Position numbers and translations under genes: made by a program | Origin: Ancylobacter sp. SL191 | Lineage (GTDB): Bacteria; Pseudomonadota; Alphaproteobacteria; Rhizobiales; Xanthobacteraceae | Assembly (NCBI RefSeq): GCF_026625645.1 | Contig: NZ_CP113056.1 | Coordinates: 2,083,001 to 2,147,000 of the forward strand | Direction: 5' to 3' | DNA length: 64,000 nt | Notes under the pieces: generated by a model | What the model saw: only the letters and a program-made list of their open reading frames with translations | Databases searched by the model: none | What the model was told of the DNA's origin: nothing | In this document: positions 28,028-36,637 of the stretch, piece after piece | How positions within the stretch are numbered: the stretch's first letter is position 1 | Layout of the letters: each line of letters opens with the position of its first letter

Positions 28028-28264
28028 ATGGGCAAAGCACGCAATGGGCATCACGACGCCACGAAGAGCAGGATGCACCGGAGGTTAACCGGGATCCACT
28101 CGACCCTGTCCGTGGCCGTTTATAACGGTCGGGAGCGGCTCGGAAGCGTCAAGGAATGTGCGACGGGCGGTTTCGATGCTCTGTCGCTCTCCGGCACATT
28201 GATCGGCCACTTTCCAAGCATGAAAACTGCGGCCGGTGCGGTGACCCGGGGAGCAGCGTCATGA
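28028..28264 (+). CDS. Small hypothetical protein at the element's left end
   Basis: A 78-aa basic protein. The ATG at 28028 follows a GAGAGAGG purine stretch, and its stop overlaps the ATGA start of the next gene, so it is probably the first cistron of the left module. I do not recognise the family and see no transmembrane segment. A short GRERLGSVKE stretch suggests a small beta fold, but no function can be assigned. Confidence 0.5.
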   Translation: MGKARNGHHDATKSRMHRRLTGIHSTLSVAVYNGRERLGSVKECATGGFDALSLSGTLIGHFPSMKTAAGAVTRGAAS

Positions 28265-29043
28265 GCGCTTCACTCTCTACAGCAGCCGCCGCTCTCCAAA
28301 CAGCCATTCTCTCGACGAAGCGCCAGCACCTCGATGGCATCAGCCGGGATCTATGGCGCTTGTATGCGGGCCAGCGGCTAAGCGACGACGAGGCGACGAC
28401 ACTCGACGCCTTGATCCGCAGCCGTCGCTCCTGCAGCGGTGGTGAGAGAGAAGCCGGTGTCGCTGACGATTGCGCGGCGAAGCAGGTAAAGGTGGCACTC
28501 CGGTTTCGGCCCCGCCGGGTGCAGCGCTCACCCGACAAGGAAGCCTCGCTGCGACGGCGGCGCGAGCTCTCCCGCTCCTCGCCCATGCCGCGCCATCTGG
28601 CTAGCCGCTTCACCGAGGGGCAGTGCGCCGCACTGGCCGTTATCGGTGGCGAGGTGAAGGGTCGGGGTGTGTGCGATCTGCCGCTCGACAAGATTGCCGC
28701 CCTCGCCGGCGTGTGCCGCACCACGGTGCGCAACGCCATCAACGAAGCGCGGCGGCTAGGGCTGGTGCGTGTCACCTCCCGCCCGAGGCCGGGGCAGAAG
28801 AACCTCACCAACCTGATCGAGATCCTCTCGCCCGAGTGGCGCGCCTGGCTCAAGCGCGGACCGACCGCGCACCGCCCGACAGGGTGCAAAACGGTTTCTG
28901 CGACCACGAATTTGCGCCCCACGATGAGCATAGAGATAAGAAAAGAGGCCTTCGAGGAAGCAGGTGGAGGCCGACCTCCCGGCTTTAGTGGTAGCCGCCC
29001 TAGCGGAAAGGGAGGCCGGCATGGCGTCTCCGTCCCTCAATGA
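28261..29043 (+). CDS. Helix-turn-helix protein (possible replication or control protein of the element)
   Basis: A 260-aa protein starting at the ATG at 28261, overlapping the previous stop by four bases. Residues about 140-190 form a winged helix-turn-helix: FTEGQCAALAVIGGEV, then LDKIAALAGVCRTTVRNAI and ARRLGLVRVTSRP, a pattern seen in phage and plasmid replication or control proteins. The first half is Arg-rich and poorly defined. It lies directly before the terminase genes. A role in replication or in controlling packaging genes is inference. Confidence 0.6.
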   Translation: MSASLSTAAAALQTAILSTKRQHLDGISRDLWRLYAGQRLSDDEATTLDALIRSRRSCSGGEREAGVADDCAAKQVKVALRFRPRRVQRSPDKEASLRRRRELSRSSPMPRHLASRFTEGQCAALAVIGGEVKGRGVCDLPLDKIAALAGVCRTTVRNAINEARRLGLVRVTSRPRPGQKNLTNLIEILSPEWRAWLKRGPTAHRPTGCKTVSATTNLRPTMSIEIRKEAFEEAGGGRPPGFSGSRPSGKGGRHGVSVPQ

Positions 29044-29266
29044 ACCGGCGCTGGCCGCCGTGCTGCAGGACCTGGCGGCGCGGGTCGGGCGGCTTGAGCC
29101 CTCGCACCGCGACCCCGAGGCCTTTCACGAGGCGAAGTCTGAGATCGCGGCCGCCCTCCGACGCCTGTCGCGGGTCCTCCCCACGGTCCACGTATGCGGG
29201 AGGCGACAGCGCTTGACCTCGTTAGATTTACCCGGATTTGAGCCTAAACTTAGTGGGCGGGAATGA
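29021..29266 (+). CDS. Small helical hypothetical protein upstream of terminase
   Basis: An 81-aa ORF starting at the ATG at 29021, behind a GGGAGG site five bases away. It overlaps the end of the HTH gene, and its own stop forms ATGA with the terminase small subunit start. The sequence is helical (ALAAVLQDLAARVGRLEP...AKSEIAAALRRLSRVL). I do not recognise it. The tight coupling on both sides supports translation. Confidence 0.55.
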   Translation: MASPSLNEPALAAVLQDLAARVGRLEPSHRDPEAFHEAKSEIAAALRRLSRVLPTVHVCGRRQRLTSLDLPGFEPKLSGRE

Positions 29267-29817
29267 GGGGCATCATGCAGGAATTGCAGGGCTCTACGCC
29301 CCGTCCCGGTCTCACGATTGCCGATGTCGAGACGATCTCGAAAAAGGGCTTCTCCGAGTTGCTCGGCGTGTCGCCGGGGCGTGTCTCGCAGCTCATTGCT
29401 GCCGGCCTACCGGTCGAGCCGAATGGCCGCATCCATATCGAGCGTGGCAAGGCCTGGGTGAAGGCGAATGTCGATGCGAACCGGCGCCGCTCGGTGGTCG
29501 GCGGATCGCCTTTGTTCGACACTCTATCCCCACGCGCCATGAAAGATGCGTCGGAGGCGGAAATCGCCCGCCTGCGGGCGGAGCGGATGGGCGGGGCGCT
29601 GATCGGTCGTTCGGCAGCACTGCGCACCATCGAAAGCCGGGCCCGCTTCGAACGTGATGCCTGGATCGGGTGGGTCAACCGGGCTGCGCCAGAGATCTCG
29701 GCCGCGACAGGAGCCGAGCTGGCGACGCTTGTCGCGGTAATGGATCGGCTGGTGCGAGAGCATCTGCACAGCTTGTCCTCAGTCCCCGTCGGAGGGCTCG
29801 GCCATGATGACGAGTGA
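29263..29817 (+). CDS. Terminase small subunit, Nu1-like
   Basis: A 184-aa protein. An N-terminal helix-turn-helix (KKGFSELLGVSPGRVSQLI, about residues 27-45) is followed by a basic linker and a helical C-terminal part. This matches the Nu1/gpNu1 type of DNA-recognising terminase small subunit. It overlaps the large subunit gene by 14 bases. It would recognise the packaging site of the element and recruit TerL. In a satellite, its own TerS would direct packaging of satellite rather than helper DNA. Confidence 0.7.
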   Translation: MRGIMQELQGSTPRPGLTIADVETISKKGFSELLGVSPGRVSQLIAAGLPVEPNGRIHIERGKAWVKANVDANRRRSVVGGSPLFDTLSPRAMKDASEAEIARLRAERMGGALIGRSAALRTIESRARFERDAWIGWVNRAAPEISAATGAELATLVAVMDRLVREHLHSLSSVPVGGLGHDDE

Positions 29818-31690
29818 CCTTGACCGGCTGACCGCGCAGCTGGTGGATGAGGCTTGGCGGCGCGGCCTGCGTCCCGAGCTTCAGGTTACCGTGACCGAAT
29901 GGGCGGACGCCAACCGTACCCTGCCGGGCACCAATGCCGAGCCGGGGCCGTGGCGCACGTCGCGCGTGCCCTATCTCGCCGAGATCATGGATTGCCTCTC
30001 CACGGCCTCGCCCGTCGAGCGCGTGGTGCTGATGAAGGGCGCACAGACCGGCGGTACTGAGGCCGGACTCAACGCCATCGGTTATTGGGTGGCGCATGCG
30101 CCGGGGCTGATCCTCGCCGTCTGGCCTTCCATCGACATGGTGCGCCGTAACTCGCGCACCCGCATCGAGCCGCTGATCGAGGGCACGCCCGCGCTCAGGA
30201 GCCGTATTGCTCCCGCCCGCTCCAAGGACCCCGGCAATACGGTCGGGCTGAAGGAGTTTCCCGGCGGCGCCCTCATCATGACCGGAGCCAACTCCGCCAC
30301 GGGCCTGCGCTCCACCCCGGCGCGCTACCTCGTGCTCGACGAGGTGGACGCCTTCCCGGCGGACGCCGATGGCGAAGGCGACCCGGTGGCTCTGGCTGTC
30401 CAGCGCACCGTGACCTTCCGAGGCCGGCGCAAGATCTTCCTCATTTCCACCCCGACCGAAGCCGGAGTGTCGCGGATCGAGAAGGCCTATGCCGAGAGCG
30501 ACCAGCGCCGGTTCTTCGTGCCGTGCCCGCATTGCGGCACGCACCAGGCGCTGAGCTGGCGCGGCGTGACCTGGCCGGAAGGTGAGCCGCGCAAGGCGTT
30601 CTATACCTGCGAGGCCTGCGGCGGCGTGATCGAGGAGGCCGACAAGCCGGCGATGCTCGCCAAGGGCGAATGGCGCGCCACGGCCGAGGGAGACGGGCTC
30701 ACCGCCGGCTTCCACCTCTCCGCGCTCTACTCGCCCTTTGAAAGCTGGGGCGAGATCGCTGCCGACTTCCTCACCTCGAAGCGCGACCCGGCGCGGATGA
30801 AGACATGGACCAATCTGAAGCTCGGCGAGGCCTATGAGGATCGGGATATGGCGCCGCTGGCGCCGGACAGCCTTGCGGCTCGTGGCGTCCCCTGCGATCC
30901 ACCATGGACTGAGCTTCTCCCCGAGGGTGTCGCCGCCATCACTGCCGGCGTTGATACCCAGGACGACCGCATCGAGGTGGAGTTTGTCGGCTGGGGCCGC
31001 GGCGAGGCCAGTTGGTCGCTCGACTATGACATCATCCATGGCGACACCTCGCGCCCGGAAGTGTGGGCGGCGCTCGATCGGCTTCTCGCCCGGCGCTTCC
31101 GCCACCCGAAGGCCGTTCCTGACCTTCCCGTCCTCGCCGTTGCCATCGATTCCGGCGGGCACCGCACCGACCAGGTGATGCGGTTCTCGGCCGAGCGGCT
31201 CAACCGCCGGATATGGGCGATCAAGGGGCGCGGCGGGCCGGGCGTGCCGCCCTGGCCCAAGCGCCCGCCGAAACTGCGCACTGCCAGCCTCGCCCCCGTT
31301 CACATTGTCGGCGTCGACACGCTCAAGCACGGGCTGCTCTCGCGGCTGCGCATCGACGATGGCGGCCCCGGCGCCTGCCACTGGCCGGCCGAGCGTGATT
31401 ATCACTGGTTCACCGGCCTCGTCGCCGAGCGCCCGGTGCGCCGCTACACAAAGGGCGTGGCCCGGATCGAATGGGTGCCTGACCCCGGCGTGCGCAACGA
31501 GCCGCTCGACTGCCGCGTCTACGCCACGGCTGCCCTGCATGGACTGTATGCGGCGGGCATGAGCTTGCAGGAGATGATAGCGAAGGTTGACGGAGCGGCC
31601 ACACCGACCGCAGAGTCGGCTATCGCGGGCGTCGAGGCACCTAAGGCCCCCAGCGTGCTGCGGTCGAAGTGGCTGGCAGCGCCTAGGTAG
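29804..31690 (+). CDS. Terminase large subunit, GpA family
   Basis: A 628-aa packaging motor and nuclease of the lambda gpA family, full length. The ATPase part includes MKGAQTGGTEAGLNAIGYW as the Walker-A-like region and RYLVLDEVDAFP as Walker B, followed by FLISTPT. A CPHCG...CEACGG zinc-like pair follows at about 240-275. The C-terminal nuclease region begins near AGVDTQDDRIEVE, with further acidic residues in LAVAIDSGGH. It translates out of the small subunit gene by overlap and ends just before a hairpin. It appears intact and likely functional. Confidence 0.9.
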   Translation: MMTSDLDRLTAQLVDEAWRRGLRPELQVTVTEWADANRTLPGTNAEPGPWRTSRVPYLAEIMDCLSTASPVERVVLMKGAQTGGTEAGLNAIGYWVAHAPGLILAVWPSIDMVRRNSRTRIEPLIEGTPALRSRIAPARSKDPGNTVGLKEFPGGALIMTGANSATGLRSTPARYLVLDEVDAFPADADGEGDPVALAVQRTVTFRGRRKIFLISTPTEAGVSRIEKAYAESDQRRFFVPCPHCGTHQALSWRGVTWPEGEPRKAFYTCEACGGVIEEADKPAMLAKGEWRATAEGDGLTAGFHLSALYSPFESWGEIAADFLTSKRDPARMKTWTNLKLGEAYEDRDMAPLAPDSLAARGVPCDPPWTELLPEGVAAITAGVDTQDDRIEVEFVGWGRGEASWSLDYDIIHGDTSRPEVWAALDRLLARRFRHPKAVPDLPVLAVAIDSGGHRTDQVMRFSAERLNRRIWAIKGRGGPGVPPWPKRPPKLRTASLAPVHIVGVDTLKHGLLSRLRIDDGGPGACHWPAERDYHWFTGLVAERPVRRYTKGVARIEWVPDPGVRNEPLDCRVYATAALHGLYAAGMSLQEMIAKVDGAATPTAESAIAGVEAPKAPSVLRSKWLAAPR

Positions 31691-31708
31691 CACCCAACAT
31701 AAACAAAA

Positions 31709-31739
31709 CCCCGCCGGGCTTGTTATCGCCTTGGCGGGG
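31709..31739 (+). terminator. Hairpin after terminase
   Basis: CCCCGCC (31709-31715) pairs with GGCGGGG (31733-31739) across a 17-base loop, 18 bases after the TerL stop. It probably separates the packaging transcript from the convergent cargo genes. Confidence 0.45.
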
Positions 31740-31799
31740 CTGCCCCGAAGGGTCTTGAGGCTCGACAGGCGCGCCCGCGAGCAGACGTACCCAAATTGG

Positions 31800-32231
31800 T
31801 TACTCGTCGGTTAATGTCAAGTTAACAAATCCGAGACCACGCAACACGCCCTGACGGATGCGCTCGAAATCACCCCCGGGCAGGCGGAACTCCTGATACT
31901 TACGCTTCCCGGAGACGTCCCGGCCCGTGCGGAACAGATCGAGGCGGCGGAGAGCGACGGCAGCAACCATATCGCACTTAGCCCAACATGTCGTTTGATC
32001 AAATGGAGCGGGCAAGGCAAACGGGAGTTCGAGAGCCACGACATAGGGCACATCGTGCTCGGGAGGGGTTGTCGAGAGAGGAACAACGGCGCAAAGGTTC
32101 GGGCGACGAGGAAGTTGAGGACTGATGACTACAGCCGGGCGGCGCTTCACCATTTCCGGCTCACAGAAACCGCCCATTTCGTAATCGCAAAGCAAAATCG
32201 TCCGGATTCTCGGATGATACTGAATGCCCAA
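31800..32231 (-). CDS. PemK/MazF-family toxin-like protein, no antitoxin seen
   Basis: A 143-aa protein from a TTG at 32231 with GGAGGG upstream. This start gives LGIQYHPRIRTILLCDYEM, the usual beginning of the alphaproteobacterial branch, followed by PEMVKRRPAVVISP, the conserved first motif, and CAVVPLSTTPPEH. The frame is open upstream to 32309 but without family sequence. MazF-like proteins are mRNA endonucleases. This branch carries a C-terminal extension (KYQEFRLPGGDFERIRQGV). No antitoxin ORF of typical size is visible on either side, so it may be orphaned or not an active toxin. It opens the cargo block of the element. Confidence 0.72.
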   Translation of the reverse strand: MGIQYHPRIRTILLCDYEMGGFCEPEMVKRRPAVVISPQLPRRPNLCAVVPLSTTPPEHDVPYVVALELPFALPAPFDQTTCWAKCDMVAAVALRRLDLFRTGRDVSGKRKYQEFRLPGGDFERIRQGVLRGLGFVNLTLTDE

Positions 32232-32446
32232 GAAATTTTTCCCTCCAGCCGAATCGCTCGACGAGGACGTTATTATATAAGTTCCGGAGCCATCGGTCTG
32301 GCGCCTCAAAGTGACATGTGGATCGACGCGCTACATTGATAAAAAACGGCCATCGATGACAGCAGGCAACGTGCCGAAAAAAGGACTATGATGCCCACTT
32401 GAACACCGATTCATCCGAACGGTGCTGGTAAGTTCTTTATAGTAGA

Positions 32447-35400
32447 ATGCACCCTCCAAATTTGTTAGCTGATCTTCCCGATCGTGCAGCATTGGACCAA
32501 CTTAGCAGCGCGCTATGGTCGCGGGGAACCTTGCGCGGTGCGGCTGTCCTCATCGGCGCTGGTGTCAGCCGTAGCGGCGCCCGACCGCTCTCGATTGATA
32601 CTCCACCATTGCCGCTGTGGTTAGAACTCGCTGAGGACATGGCGCGTGAGCTCTACGGAGTGCACCGCGCTAGCGCCCCGAGAGATCCGTTGCGACTTGC
32701 AGAAGAGTTCAGATCCGGTCTAGGGGACGCTGCGCTGACCGACTTTCTGCGCCGCCGGATTCGAGATGATGCCTTCGAGCCCGGCCAGATCCATCGAGAC
32801 TTACTCGACCTGCCTTGGGCAGATGTACTGACCACTAACTACGATACACTTCTTGAACGTGCAGTAAAAGACTCGCGACGCAGTTACGATCCGGTTCTTA
32901 GGGAAAGCGATCTTGCTCACGCTATAGGAGCGCGGATCATTAAATTGCACGGCTCGCTCCGAGACCCAACAAGCATTGTGATCTCGGAGGAGCATTACCG
33001 AACCTATCCAGAGCGCCATGCAGCGTTTGTCAATACGGCTCGACAGTTATTCATAGAGAACGAGCTGTGCTTGCTAGGTTTCTCGGGAGACGATCCGAAC
33101 TTTCTGCAGTGGGCTGGTTGGGTGCGTGACCGGTTAGGCGGCAGCGCCAGGCGCATTTACCTTGTCGGGGCACTTGATCTGCCGCCTGTGAAGCGGCGCC
33201 TTCTGGAGGCACGTGGCGTGGCTCCTATTGATCTGGCCCCTGCAGTCTCAGGAGAGCGGGATGACCGGCGTCATGCGGTCGCCATCTCATTGTTTCTGGC
33301 ACACCTGAAGGACGCGAGGCCCACGGAGCCGGATGATTGGGTGCCTATATCTTCAGGTAATTATCCGAGGCTGGGTGGCAATGATATACACGCGAGGCAA
33401 AACGACTTTCGAAATTCGAGTAAGGTCGTTGAAGCTTTTCGTTCTGCACTAGATAAATGGAAATCTGATCGCAAGGCATGCCCCGACTGGCTGATATGTC
33501 CACAGGAAGTGCGAATTGCGCTTCGACATGGAACGACCGCTGTTGAGAATCTCCCACTTGCTCTCGATACATTGCCAGAGAGCGAGCGGCAGGAGGCTCT
33601 TTTGGAGTTGGCTTGGCGGTATGACCGCGGGAGCCAGCCTCTATCTCCATGGCTAACAGAGCGTATGCACGCGATTTTTACGCAGGGCTCGCTATCCGAC
33701 GCCGAGCCCAGTTCGATAGGTGCGCTGGCGCGGACCCTGCTTGGCGCTGCCCGTGCCGCCGACGATGAAAGCGCTTTCGCAAGCTGCGCGGCACGGTTTG
33801 AAGCGCTCACGGTGCCGGAAGATTTGCCCGCCATTGTAATGTACGAGAGATGTCTGTTCGCGCGCGACCGGCTTGACTTCGCATTCGTGGCAGAAAACCT
33901 CACCAAAATCGATGGCGATGATCCCGTTTGGGGGCTCCGGCGGGCGGCGCTGCTCTATTGGGTTGGGGACACAGAGGGAGCCCAAAGGACAGTCGGCGCG
34001 GCGGCTCGCGACTTGCGAACAAGGGTTCTACGTGACCCCGACAGCATCGCGCTTCGATCGAGATTGGCCTGGGCGAAGATGCTCGTCCGTTCGTTGCGGT
34101 GGGAGGACGACGGCGCCCTCTTTGCAGAGTTGAATGGCCTCGATCGACTGGCAATGCGTGATTATGACCCATGGGCAGAGTTGCGTGCGCTTGAGTCGGA
34201 GGTGGAGGCTGGGCTCCGCAAGCGACTAGAAGCGAGGCAGATCGAGCCCAGCTTCGATACGGGTGCCTATCGTGACAATCGGAATACCCTCAAATTCGGC
34301 AATGCCGCGGGGGTGACGCCGCTAAGCGAGTTAAGGCACTTGGCGGAGACGGCAGGACTACCGATCCGGACCCGGCACGTGAACTTGCTTGGCACTAGTT
34401 TGGCTGACGCGCTCCGGCTTGCCTTCGAACCAACCGCAGCTTGGTACTCCGCCTTTCTTGCGACCAGGCCGAGCCACTCCAAAGGCCCAATCGAAATCCA
34501 TCTTGGCCGCATACCCATAGCTCGCCTTGGCCTCGAGGCAGTTGTGGAACTTCGGAAACGACTTGAACATGCGGTCACGTACTGGCACGCCCGCGTTCGC
34601 AAGCGCTTTGACAGCATTGGGGACATTGACGCACTGCGCCTCTACGTCGAGGCATTATCGCGAGTGACGGCGATAGATGATGCGGATACCGCCAAAGCAC
34701 ATGCGCGCCTTGCCGTAGAGATGGGAAGCGATGAAGCGCTGAATCACTGGTGGCTGAACGAGCCGATAGGCAATTTGCTGAAACGCTCCCTCGACGCGGT
34801 TCCGTCCAGCGAGCGCGCTGAATTGTCGTCCGAACTTCTCAAATTTCCCATGGCTGTTGAGAAGGATGCGGGCGGCCCATCTATGTCTTGGTACAACCCC
34901 GGCCCAGATGCCTATCGCTTTGTGAGGCGAAGCGAAAGCGAAGCGATCTTTGACACTCGGGTAGCCGCATTCCTTCAACATCTTGCCCCAGGCGGGCTTT
35001 CACGAGCTGAGGCTACCATTCGTTTGTTTTACCTTTACGAGAATGGGCAGCTGAGTTCCAGCCAGATCTCGTCGTTTGCCGCGGCGCTATGGGAGGGCGT
35101 TCCAGAGACGGGAACGGCACTTCCTAAGGGAACGAACCTCTTTTCTCATGCCTTTCTGAGCGCACCGGCACCTCCGAATATCGATGTTCACTCGCGGGTT
35201 TATGCTCACCTTTTCGCAGCTGACGGGTCCGAGTCGAAAGCAGATCCGGAGGAGTTGGTCGCCACAGTCTCAGGCCGAAGAAATCACCTCCGGCCGAACG
35301 AAAACGACGCGGCCCGCCTGTTCGATAATGTGACCAAATGGCGACCAGAACGGCTGCCACGTGATCCGATCGACGAAGTCTTGAGCCGGGGGATCCAAGA

Positions 35401-36070
35401 AAAGGGCGACAAGATGATGGCTAGTGTCCTGGGGATGGTAGCTGCGCCCGCACTCGCTCATCATGATCGCACGGTGGAGCGGGCAAAGGCAGCGTTGGCC
35501 TTCATGCGAGAGACGGAGCTTCCCGAAACCCTGGCTGCATTTCCAGTGTTCTATGGTTTGGACACAGACGTTGACTTGGAGATCGCAAACGCTTTTCGTC
35601 GAGTACTGGCCACGGGCGACCGCCGGGCGACACCCGCAGCTGTCACCGCGATCGACCTTTGGCTGCGTCTATCCGAAGCCGGTGAAGCGTCGCCCCTGCC
35701 CGATGTTCTACGGAATAGGGCATTGCGGGCCTTGGAACGCGGGAGGATCGGCGGATTGGCCAGCCTCATATATCTCGCGCGGCGCCTGATCGTGGCAGGC
35801 TGCTGCGGCGATCCGGAGCTCGATCAGATCGTCGAGGTTCTTGATGAGCTTCGTGTGGGAACGGACTATGGCTCTCCCGACGGAGACATTGATTTTGAAT
35901 CCGACCGGGCCGTTTCCTTGCCCCTCATTCGCGCCGAGTGCGTTCGCCTTGCTCAAGCACTGGAAGCGGAGGGGGTTGCTACTGAACCGGTACGCATCTG
36001 GCGCGATGTGGCAGCTAGCGACCCGCTACCCGAGGTGCGATACGCCGCACGTCGTGTAGTAGATGCATAA
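32447..36070 (+). CDS. SIR2-domain anti-phage protein, DSR-like (defence-associated sirtuin)
   Basis: A 1207-aa protein. Residues about 30-260 are a SIR2 NAD-binding domain: GAGVS (37-41), TTNYD (129-133, Asn131), KLHGS (166-170, His168) and GFSGDDPNF (211-219). The Asn and His are the catalytic pair of SIR2 NADases. The remaining about 900 residues are largely helical and repeat-like, without a Walker A motif, so it is not a SIR2-STAND (Avs5) protein. This is the layout of DSR1/DSR2 single-gene systems, in which a C-terminal sensor detects phage proteins and the SIR2 domain depletes NAD. Base composition is visibly lower in GC than the flanking packaging genes. The start ATG has no clear ribosome site. 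Confidence 0.82.
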   Translation: MHPPNLLADLPDRAALDQLSSALWSRGTLRGAAVLIGAGVSRSGARPLSIDTPPLPLWLELAEDMARELYGVHRASAPRDPLRLAEEFRSGLGDAALTDFLRRRIRDDAFEPGQIHRDLLDLPWADVLTTNYDTLLERAVKDSRRSYDPVLRESDLAHAIGARIIKLHGSLRDPTSIVISEEHYRTYPERHAAFVNTARQLFIENELCLLGFSGDDPNFLQWAGWVRDRLGGSARRIYLVGALDLPPVKRRLLEARGVAPIDLAPAVSGERDDRRHAVAISLFLAHLKDARPTEPDDWVPISSGNYPRLGGNDIHARQNDFRNSSKVVEAFRSALDKWKSDRKACPDWLICPQEVRIALRHGTTAVENLPLALDTLPESERQEALLELAWRYDRGSQPLSPWLTERMHAIFTQGSLSDAEPSSIGALARTLLGAARAADDESAFASCAARFEALTVPEDLPAIVMYERCLFARDRLDFAFVAENLTKIDGDDPVWGLRRAALLYWVGDTEGAQRTVGAAARDLRTRVLRDPDSIALRSRLAWAKMLVRSLRWEDDGALFAELNGLDRLAMRDYDPWAELRALESEVEAGLRKRLEARQIEPSFDTGAYRDNRNTLKFGNAAGVTPLSELRHLAETAGLPIRTRHVNLLGTSLADALRLAFEPTAAWYSAFLATRPSHSKGPIEIHLGRIPIARLGLEAVVELRKRLEHAVTYWHARVRKRFDSIGDIDALRLYVEALSRVTAIDDADTAKAHARLAVEMGSDEALNHWWLNEPIGNLLKRSLDAVPSSERAELSSELLKFPMAVEKDAGGPSMSWYNPGPDAYRFVRRSESEAIFDTRVAAFLQHLAPGGLSRAEATIRLFYLYENGQLSSSQISSFAAALWEGVPETGTALPKGTNLFSHAFLSAPAPPNIDVHSRVYAHLFAADGSESKADPEELVATVSGRRNHLRPNENDAARLFDNVTKWRPERLPRDPIDEVLSRGIQEKGDKMMASVLGMVAAPALAHHDRTVERAKAALAFMRETELPETLAAFPVFYGLDTDVDLEIANAFRRVLATGDRRATPAAVTAIDLWLRLSEAGEASPLPDVLRNRALRALERGRIGGLASLIYLARRLIVAGCCGDPELDQIVEVLDELRVGTDYGSPDGDIDFESDRAVSLPLIRAECVRLAQALEAEGVATEPVRIWRDVAASDPLPEVRYAARRVVDA

Positions 36071-36124
36071 GCGGCATCCCAACATCGGGTTCCGCAGTAA
36101 CGAAATTGGCGTCTGTCGCCAGCC

Positions 36125-36532
36125 CTAAACACTACGTTCCTTTAGCCAAGAAACATACCAGTGCCGAAACTCTTCCATGCGCGCCGTCCATTTCACCACT
36201 TTGCTACAGGCTCTCGCAATCATTAAAGCCGCATCAAACAATTCAATCGAAATCGGTTCTATTGTATTACTAGAATGCTTGAGCCAGTCCCGCTCCATAT
36301 TGAGCAAAGCGATCCACTCTTTCCGGCACATTCGCTCCAGGGCGCGCTCGGCCCCAGCCAAGCCGTCGAAAATCGCACCATCTTTCCGCAAATCGAACAT
36401 TCCTTCCGCGGCCCCGGCCAGCGTAATAGCTACATCGAACTCACCACATTCGAGTGCAGCGATCGCAGCCTCGATCTGACGGATGGCGGCTTCTTCCCGC
36501 ATCAGTTTTAAAGGCAAACTGGGTGGCTTCAT
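36125..36532 (-). CDS. Hypothetical helical protein, possibly HEPN-like
   Basis: A 135-aa helical protein. The ATG at 36532 follows AAGGGGCGGG. Its N-terminal part (REEAAIRQIEAAIAALECG...VAITLAGAAEGMF) resembles the first helices of a group of small alphaproteobacterial proteins with a HEPN-like look, but I see no clear RxxxxH RNase motif. It lies on the opposite strand to the SIR2 gene, in the lower-GC cargo block. Its function is unknown. It may belong to the cargo defence set or be an independent insertion. Confidence 0.55.
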   Translation of the reverse strand: MKPPSLPLKLMREEAAIRQIEAAIAALECGEFDVAITLAGAAEGMFDLRKDGAIFDGLAGAERALERMCRKEWIALLNMERDWLKHSSNTIEPISIELFDAALMIARACSKVVKWTARMEEFRHWYVSWLKERSV

Positions 36533-36637
36533 CGCCCGCCCCTTAGCCGCATCCTGACTCCTCGCTATTCTCTGCTGTGAGAATTACGTCATTGGCTTGA
36601 TGTACGTACCTGGCTATCTGCGCTCGGTGCTTTAACG

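Noticed and set aside
29675..31693. 672-codon minus-strand frame opposite terminase
   Set aside because: Shadow of the GpA-type terminase, which is complete and recognisable.
31995..32339. 114-codon plus-strand ORF as antitoxin for the PemK/MazF-like gene
   Set aside because: It is antisense to the toxin gene, lacks a ribosome site and shows no antitoxin motif.
32447..36070. SIR2-STAND (Avs5-like) classification
   Set aside because: No Walker A or STAND NTPase motif is visible in the long C-terminal part.
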